Below are positions 59,140-64,000 of a DNA stretch of 64,000 nt, one piece after another. The notes under the pieces were generated by a model. It searched no databases. It was not told where the DNA came from and was given only the letters and a program-made list of their open reading frames with translations. The stretch's first letter is position 1. Every line of letters starts with the position of its first letter. The stretch lies in NCBI GenBank assembly GCA_949293815.1, contig CASFEZ010000005.1, positions 94,540 through 158,539 on the forward strand, in the 5' to 3' direction. The position numbers were made by a program, and so were the translations under genes. This stretch comes from an uncultured Eubacteriales bacterium. Its GTDB lineage: Bacteria > Bacillota > Clostridia > Oscillospirales > Acutalibacteraceae.

Positions 59140-60198
59140 TTATGCAATGCCTAGTCCGGATAAAAAGCTGGTAATGGTATCGAGCTTGGATAAGAAGTTC
59201 TTTTCATTGACCAGCGTACCCGGCAGGTCAGGCACTGTAAAATAAGCATCCGGCGACTGGGAAAACGACACGATTTCCAACACCGTTTCCTCACTGCCAT
59301 CTGCCGAAACGGTACGCACCGCCAGGGGGCGATATGCGGAAATATTTTGGTCATAAATCAAATAATAGGTCTTTTGCGCACCGTCCTCTGCAACAGACCG
59401 GTAAAGGAAACATGCTTGCCCCTCCCACACGGCGGATTCGACATCTGCGCCAACCAATGAGGGGAAAATCTGTAAAAATGTTTCCCGGGGGACCAGATCT
59501 TCCGCGCTGTCCTTTAATACGGTCTCCAGAACAGAATCATAAAAACCAATATAGGAGCCCTTGGTATAATTGATGATGTAATAGATATCATAGATTTCGC
59601 CGGTAGAATCATAGCGGTTGTTGATATAACAGGCTACATCCTGAGGCGTACCGGCTTCATCCTGAAACACTGCGGACGAACGGGTATAAAACTGCCGCAG
59701 CGTCATGTCGTCATACATCCCGTAAGACTGTTTGGTTGTCTTAACGGCATAAACCCGCTCGTCAGAGGAGGTCAGCACGCCGTTTTCATATGTTTCCACC
59801 TGTGCGGTTATGGCATAATTCTCGCAGGCAATGCCGGACGGTGCGACCGGTTCAGTAACGCCCGGGTCAACCGGATCCGGCGTGGTTGTTGCCGGCTCTG
59901 CAAGCGTTGTCTGCTCGCGCAGCGGCGCCAATCCCACTGCCATGCGCAGAGCCTGTCTGGCATCATAGGTTGTAATCAGTCCGTCCTGATTGACATCCGC
60001 AACACTTGCCAGAGCGGCGTCAAGCGGCTCCAGTCGAACAGCCACCCGCAGCACCGCACGCGCATCTGCGGTAGTGACGCTGCCGTTGCCGTCCATATCG
60101 CCTAAATATACAGCTGCGGAAGATATGGTCAGCGCAAAAACGACAATCGCAGTAAGGATAAGGGCTATGCAGCCCCCGATAGAGCGAAACGATTTCAT
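59140..60198 (-). CDS. Dockerin protein with beta-rich C-terminal domain (paralogue)
   Basis: A 352-residue exported protein: hydrophobic signal 9-30, dockerin 31-92 (DMDGNGSVTTADAR and DVNQDGLITTYDAR), a short Thr/Pro linker (93-120) and a C-terminal domain of about 230 residues. This contains DIYYIINYTKGSYIGF, GAQKTYYLIYDQ and the helical end LSKLDTITSFLSGLG. These are the same blocks in the same order as in the gene at 57.9 kb, so the two are paralogues. The ATG at 60198 has AAGGGA at proper spacing. Second gene of the operon. Confidence 0.8.
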   Translation of the reverse strand: MKSFRSIGGCIALILTAIVVFALTISSAAVYLGDMDGNGSVTTADARAVLRVAVRLEPLDAALASVADVNQDGLITTYDARQALRMAVGLAPLREQTTLAEPATTTPDPVDPGVTEPVAPSGIACENYAITAQVETYENGVLTSSDERVYAVKTTKQSYGMYDDMTLRQFYTRSSAVFQDEAGTPQDVACYINNRYDSTGEIYDIYYIINYTKGSYIGFYDSVLETVLKDSAEDLVPRETFLQIFPSLVGADVESAVWEGQACFLYRSVAEDGAQKTYYLIYDQNISAYRPLAVRTVSADGSEETVLEIVSFSQSPDAYFTVPDLPGTLVNEKNFLSKLDTITSFLSGLGIA

Positions 60199-60224
60199 GT
60201 TGTTCATCCCTTCCGCTTACTTCG

Positions 60225-61262
60225 TTAGAAAAGTATGCTCAAACCGTTTTTCAAAATAAACATATTGGTGCTGATTTCACTGTAATCGTCAAGAATGGCG
60301 GTGTACTCGGTAATATCTTCAATTTCTTCAACAGCGGTAAATTCTACCTCACTGCCGCTAAAGGTCTTTCCATTGGCGCAATAGAAAGAACCATCGGCAT
60401 AGAACCAATAGGAAACATCACCGCGGGTCGCCACGGTATATGTAACCATATCCTGTACTTCCCGGCTCACCGTCCAGCCCTCGAAAATACCAAACTCCGG
60501 AATCGAATAACCGGCAACGAAGTCGCGAACGGCAGAAGGCGTGTAGCCCAGTTTGGTCAGCAAATCGCCGGCAAACAACGCATATTCTTTATCGGTCTGA
60601 TTCAGCAGGTACATATTGCCGTCGGCGGCAACATAAACCCCCAGTCCCTCCATGACATCGGGCATTGCCATATAGCAAATCCGCCCATCCGATGCCAAAA
60701 TATAGCTTGCGCCGGAAGCAGTTGTCAGCCGCAGCGCATAGGGCTCACAAAGCACACCGGTAACCGCGTTGGGATTGGTTGTGGTTTCCGCAGGCTGCGT
60801 TGTGGTTGCAGGCGCCGTCGTGGTGGTTGCATCAGACCCCGAAGGCACCGTTACAGAAGGCGTTGGCTCCGGCGTTGGCTTAGCGGCATCAACGATTTCG
60901 CTGACGGTGTTCAGCTTGACCGAAACACGCAGCGCGCCGCGCGCATCCGCCGTGTTCAAGATACCATTGTCATCAATATCGCCGAAAATCATACCTTTCG
61001 GCAGCCATTCCGGATCTTTCACCCAATCCAAGCCTACAGCCAGGCGAAGAATGCGTCTGGCATCGGCGGAGTTCAGCATCCAGTCCTCATTCATATCCGC
61101 AATGCGGCTGTAATAATCGGCTTTGTTCTCTGAAGCAGACGCCACTTCTGCCGTGCTGTCGGCTGCTGCATCCGAGTCTGCCGCAAAAGCTATCGACCCA
61201 ACGCAAGCAAGCATCAGCACGGAAAGGAACAAAGCGATAACGCGATATGTTCTTTTTTCCAT
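60225..61262 (-). CDS. Dockerin protein with beta-rich C-terminal domain (paralogue)
   Basis: A 345-residue exported protein: signal peptide 1-28, an Ala/Ser-rich stretch, a dockerin at about 52-115 (DMNEDWMLNSADAR and DIDDNGILNTADAR, with a longer inter-repeat loop than usual), a Thr/Pro linker (120-165) and a C-terminal domain of about 180 residues. This contains ADGNMYLLNQTDKEYALFAGDLLTKLG, which aligns with DGVIYLINPSNKTYMTLTESLMNM of the membrane protein at 4.9 kb. First gene of the dockerin operon. The ATG at 61262 is 12 bases after AAAGGTGG. Confidence 0.8.
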   Translation of the reverse strand: MEKRTYRVIALFLSVLMLACVGSIAFAADSDAAADSTAEVASASENKADYYSRIADMNEDWMLNSADARRILRLAVGLDWVKDPEWLPKGMIFGDIDDNGILNTADARGALRVSVKLNTVSEIVDAAKPTPEPTPSVTVPSGSDATTTTAPATTTQPAETTTNPNAVTGVLCEPYALRLTTASGASYILASDGRICYMAMPDVMEGLGVYVAADGNMYLLNQTDKEYALFAGDLLTKLGYTPSAVRDFVAGYSIPEFGIFEGWTVSREVQDMVTYTVATRGDVSYWFYADGSFYCANGKTFSGSEVEFTAVEEIEDITEYTAILDDYSEISTNMFILKNGLSILF

Positions 61263-61305
61263 AACAGAAAACCACCTTTTCAATAAAATCAGTTATACAA
61301 ATACC

Positions 61306-61333
61306 ATTATACACATTTTCCGAAAAGAATCAA
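61306..61333 (-). promoter_or_regulatory. Promoter of the four-gene dockerin operon
   Basis: Minus strand TTGATT (61328-61333), a 16-bp spacer and consensus TATAAT (61306-61311), 43 bases before the first start codon. Confidence 0.65.
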
Positions 61334-61404
61334 GTGTTTTACTCTAAAATAACACATTGCCGATTAAAAATCAAATACAATTTCTTGAAATATCATAAAA
61401 AAAT

Positions 61405-61442
61405 GGTATGCAATCCCGTTTTTTCGGCGAGATTACACACCA
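61405..61442 (-). terminator. Terminator of the lysine-tailed glycosidase gene
   Basis: Stem GGTGTGTAATC / GATTGCATACC (G-T pairs included) read on the minus strand, loop rich in A, followed by T7. Confidence 0.75.
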
Positions 61443-61450
61443 ATATGCGT

Positions 61451-63799
61451 TTATCCTTTCTTGCTGCGCCGCGCCTGGTATCTCGCCGTCTTTTTATCGA
61501 GCTTTGCGTATTTTTTGTCTTCACGCCGTTCTTTTTTTGCGTCCTTTTTTGCTTGTTTTTTGGCACGCTTACTATTCAGTTTGGTGAAGTACCGATCGTC
61601 TTTCGCTTCTTTTTTCTTCAGGCGAACCGCTTTTTTGGCAGCCTTTTTCGCTTTTTTCTTACCTTTTTTCAGCGCTTTTTTCTCTTTTTTGCTCATTTTG
61701 GGTTTTGGCAATTTGCCGGGGGTCAGTACCACCGAAGCGCCGGCAGCCAAGTCCACTTCCAAAAATGCACCGTCACAGGTAATGGTTTCGCCGTCAATCA
61801 AACCGTTGCATCCGCCGTAGGCTTTGGCGGCAAAAGGATTGGCGATGGTCAGCGGGCTGCCTTTTTCACTGTAAATTTCTACGAACTCAATAATACCTTT
61901 CGTGATTTTGGCGCTTACCAGAAACGCGCCGTCTGCCCGTAAATTTCTGAATTCACAGTCTATCGTTTTGTCCCAGTTCGGGAAAACGCGCAAAACGCCG
62001 TCATAGCTTTTGAGCATCATCTCGTTAAGCATGGAAGCGGCAATGCTGACATTTTCCAAACAGCCGCCTTTGTGGTTATACAATTTGTTCGGTAGACCAA
62101 ATTCAGCGCGGTGACTTCTGTAATGCTTCAAAATCTCTTCAGCGGAAAGCCCCACACGCGCTGCGGCGGGATACAGGGAGTTGGTGCCGTTATCGTCTTT
62201 CCAGCGTTTGGTTTTTTCAACTGTTTTTTTGGAAATTTTCAGCTCTTTTTTGCTGCCGCATCCCTGCCCTACCGGATAAATATGTTGAATACCCACGGTA
62301 TTGACCTTATATTTTTTCATACCCTTTTTGGTATAAACATAGCGACCGCGCTTTTTAGGATATGGGCTGAGGTTGGTCAATACCTCCTGCCAATGCGCCC
62401 GGTCGCTCTCGCTGACCGGCAGCACCTGCGCTACATCGAGCAAAGCGGAATAGACCATGCGGATAAGCCCCAGGGAAAGGACACTATTCTTTGCTTTAAT
62501 GTCCCTGCGGTACTTCGAGGCATGGAAATTCTTCTGGTAATAGGGAATTTCATGAATCGCATCGCCGACCACAGAGTATTTGCCGTTACGCTCTTTTTTT
62601 AAGTAACTGTCCCAGAACAGAGCCAGCTCCTTCAAATACGGATACAGGCATTCTTTTGCATAGGTTTCATCGCGGGTGCCTTTCCAACGCATAACCATGA
62701 TAACCGCCGCGTAAGAGGCGTTAAATTTCTGACCGAGGAACATTTTGTCCGGATGGATCCGGTCTTCCTCGGTAAACAGCCCTTTAGGACCCAGCGCAAC
62801 CGGATAATAAATGCCCTCGCAGTTCAAATACATGGAGGCATTTTCTCTGCCCTTTTCCAGGGCGGCGAACAGCGGGTCTGCGTAATAATCGGTCAGTTCC
62901 GGGTGGTTGGAGCCGACAGCGGCATAAAACGGCGCCTCATAATTATAATTTAAATGATAATCACCGGCCCAATCGGGCTTGTCAACGGTAATGAAATTGC
63001 CGTAAAGTCCCGGGGGGAACATGGGCTTGCCGCGGCAAACAGCCAAAAGGTACTGAGAAGCGTACCAATCCTCCTCCAGCTCTTTGTCGGAAAAACTGAC
63101 TGCGGATTTCGCATAAAAATTCTCCCAGAACTGCCGGTGCTCCGCTGTCAGGCGGGCGACTACCGCCTGGTCCATCTCCTCCAGCAGCTTCAGCCCCTCG
63201 GTTCGATAAGCCGGGCTGTCTGCGTTGGTACAGACCATAACCGCATATACGGCGGTATTCTCCGTACGATAAATCATCCGAATACCGGTTTTCGCATGAG
63301 TTTCAAAAAGATAATCGTCCCCCTGATAATCGGTGTAAGCGCCGGCAATACCGTTTTCATCAAAAGGCGTAACCGTACAGCCCTTCGGCTCACGAACCGT
63401 AAAAGAAGGCGTCGGCTCACTGAAATTCTGGCTCCAAGTCAGGGTAATCAGCAACACATTCGCCGTTGCGGGAACCAGAAGCTGCGCTTCAATATGGCTG
63501 TAACCGTCACGAAAATCACAGACGACTTTCGCCTCATCCATTCTCTGCTCCGCACGGTATACCTTATTATATAAAGCGGCAGGAATATCAATATCCACAT
63601 ACCCCAGCGGACGGATACCGCATTCGCCCTTATCGGGCGCGGCGCACCACAGATCGTTTTTTCCGAGGAAAACGCGAATCCCTTTGCCGCTGCTGCCGAG
63701 CACGGCAGCAAGATCACCGTTACCGCAAATTGCGCCGTCCGGAACGGATTGCCTGCCGGACAGGGTCGGTTTTTTGGTGATGACGACCGTATGATTCAT
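61451..63799 (-). CDS. (alpha/alpha)6 glycosidase, GH95-like, with lysine-rich tail
   Basis: A 782-residue protein without signal peptide. The N-terminal beta domain (about 1-240) begins with PDGAICGNGDLAAVLGSSG and VFLGKNDLW, a pattern typical of GH95 fucosidases and relatives. A helical barrel (about 250-600) and a beta domain follow. The final 86 residues are not part of any glycosidase: 42 are Lys or Arg, in KKAKKAAKKA-type blocks that form a charged helix. The exact family is uncertain; an alpha-L-fucosidase/galactosidase-like activity is the best guess. The ATG at 63799 has GGAGG upstream; a TTG at 63814 is less likely. Confidence 0.7.
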   Translation of the reverse strand: MNHTVVITKKPTLSGRQSVPDGAICGNGDLAAVLGSSGKGIRVFLGKNDLWCAAPDKGECGIRPLGYVDIDIPAALYNKVYRAEQRMDEAKVVCDFRDGYSHIEAQLLVPATANVLLITLTWSQNFSEPTPSFTVREPKGCTVTPFDENGIAGAYTDYQGDDYLFETHAKTGIRMIYRTENTAVYAVMVCTNADSPAYRTEGLKLLEEMDQAVVARLTAEHRQFWENFYAKSAVSFSDKELEEDWYASQYLLAVCRGKPMFPPGLYGNFITVDKPDWAGDYHLNYNYEAPFYAAVGSNHPELTDYYADPLFAALEKGRENASMYLNCEGIYYPVALGPKGLFTEEDRIHPDKMFLGQKFNASYAAVIMVMRWKGTRDETYAKECLYPYLKELALFWDSYLKKERNGKYSVVGDAIHEIPYYQKNFHASKYRRDIKAKNSVLSLGLIRMVYSALLDVAQVLPVSESDRAHWQEVLTNLSPYPKKRGRYVYTKKGMKKYKVNTVGIQHIYPVGQGCGSKKELKISKKTVEKTKRWKDDNGTNSLYPAAARVGLSAEEILKHYRSHRAEFGLPNKLYNHKGGCLENVSIAASMLNEMMLKSYDGVLRVFPNWDKTIDCEFRNLRADGAFLVSAKITKGIIEFVEIYSEKGSPLTIANPFAAKAYGGCNGLIDGETITCDGAFLEVDLAAGASVVLTPGKLPKPKMSKKEKKALKKGKKKAKKAAKKAVRLKKKEAKDDRYFTKLNSKRAKKQAKKDAKKERREDKKYAKLDKKTARYQARRSKKG

Positions 63800-63842
63800 A
63801 ATATCATCCTCCAAGATGCAAATTCCAATTAGAGATGGTATA

Positions 63843-63871
63843 AGTATACCATAAATAAAAACGATTTACAA
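63843..63871 (-). promoter_or_regulatory. Promoter of the lysine-tailed glycosidase gene
   Basis: Minus strand TTGTAA (63866-63871), a 17-bp spacer and TATACT (63843-63848), 43 bases before the start codon. Confidence 0.6.
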
Positions 63872-63936
63872 CCAAAATTTCAACAATCAAACAAAAATTC
63901 GTGTAGCGTTACAATAGAAGTGAGACTAAAAAGAGA

Positions 63937-63965
63937 TTGAAAAAGCGACTGAGCCGAGATAAGAT
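63937..63965 (+). promoter_or_regulatory. Possible divergent promoter at the window end
   Basis: TTGAAA (63937-63942), a 17-bp spacer and TAAGAT (63960-63965) on the plus strand. No gene starts before the window ends, so the target would lie beyond it. Weak evidence. Confidence 0.25.
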
Positions 63966-64000
63966 AGAATAAGAATCACGACAAACCTACGCTATCAAGA

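Noticed and set aside
61460-61700. AT/GA-rich low-complexity stretch that could be read as a non-coding repeat or a separate plus-strand protein rich in Phe
   Set aside because: It is the reverse strand of the Lys-rich tail of the glycosidase, in one frame with the enzyme.

Overview
The window comes from a spore-forming Gram-positive bacterium of the class Clostridia, most like the Oscillospirales (Ruminococcaceae/Acutalibacteraceae). This is an inference from gene content: a germination protease (gpr), a MurE with the DNPR motif of meso-diaminopimelate ligases, a clostridial division/cell-wall (dcw) cluster, an ECF riboflavin transporter, a FeoA-FeoB fusion, DUF4830 and DUF5058 proteins, and many dockerin proteins. 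Most genes lie on the minus strand. I saw no rRNA, tRNA, CRISPR array, transposase or phage gene.

Layout. 0.1-7 kb: gpr with a small membrane protein, a DUF2079 membrane protein, an intracellular GH2 glycosidase, a zinc-ribbon membrane protein with a large external domain, and an esterase. 7-13.3 kb: feoAB, typA, then on the plus strand a DUF896 gene, thioredoxin and a ferredoxin-thioredoxin-reductase-like protein, then a HAD phosphatase and acpP on the minus strand. 13.4-28.0 kb: the dcw cluster, read mraZ-rsmH-ftsL-pbp-murE-murF-mraY-ftsW-murG-murA-ftsQ-ftsZ on the minus strand. It starts from a strong promoter followed at once by four 10-bp MraZ-box repeats. murC, murD, murB and ftsA are absent. 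28-40.4 kb: housekeeping genes (ispE, a PHP phosphatase, an ABC exporter, a pseudouridine synthase, coaD/rsmD, uvrC/gph, HPr, a polysaccharide deacetylase, rimM/trmD).

40.5-47.5 kb is more accessory: a secreted GH5 glycanase with a C-terminal dockerin, a membrane-protein pair whose DUF5058 member is frameshifted, a hairpin-rich non-coding stretch, malQ, a membrane-bound XRE regulator, and an FMN riboswitch controlling ribU. 47.7-50.2 kb is the SRP/ribosomal operon ylxM-ffh-rpsP-khpA. mutS2, gdpD and an iron-type DtxR regulator follow.

The most unusual part is 50.3-61.3 kb, with six secreted proteins that each carry a two-repeat dockerin directly after the signal peptide instead of at the C-terminus. 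One is little more than a dockerin plus an acidic Thr/Pro tail, one carries an N-acetylmuramoyl-L-alanine amidase, and one ends in a domain that reads like a cohesin. Three others end in related beta-rich domains that resemble the external domain of the zinc-ribbon membrane protein at 4.9 kb. Four of the six form one operon with a clear promoter (61.3 kb) and terminator (56.6 kb). With the GH5 enzyme there are seven dockerin proteins (14 calcium-loop repeats), and almost all share an (S/T)-x-DAR signature, so they may be built for the same partner. I read this as a candidate small cellulosome-like or envelope-bound assembly; its function is unknown. A lysine-tailed (alpha/alpha)6 glycosidase follows at 61.5-63.8 kb.
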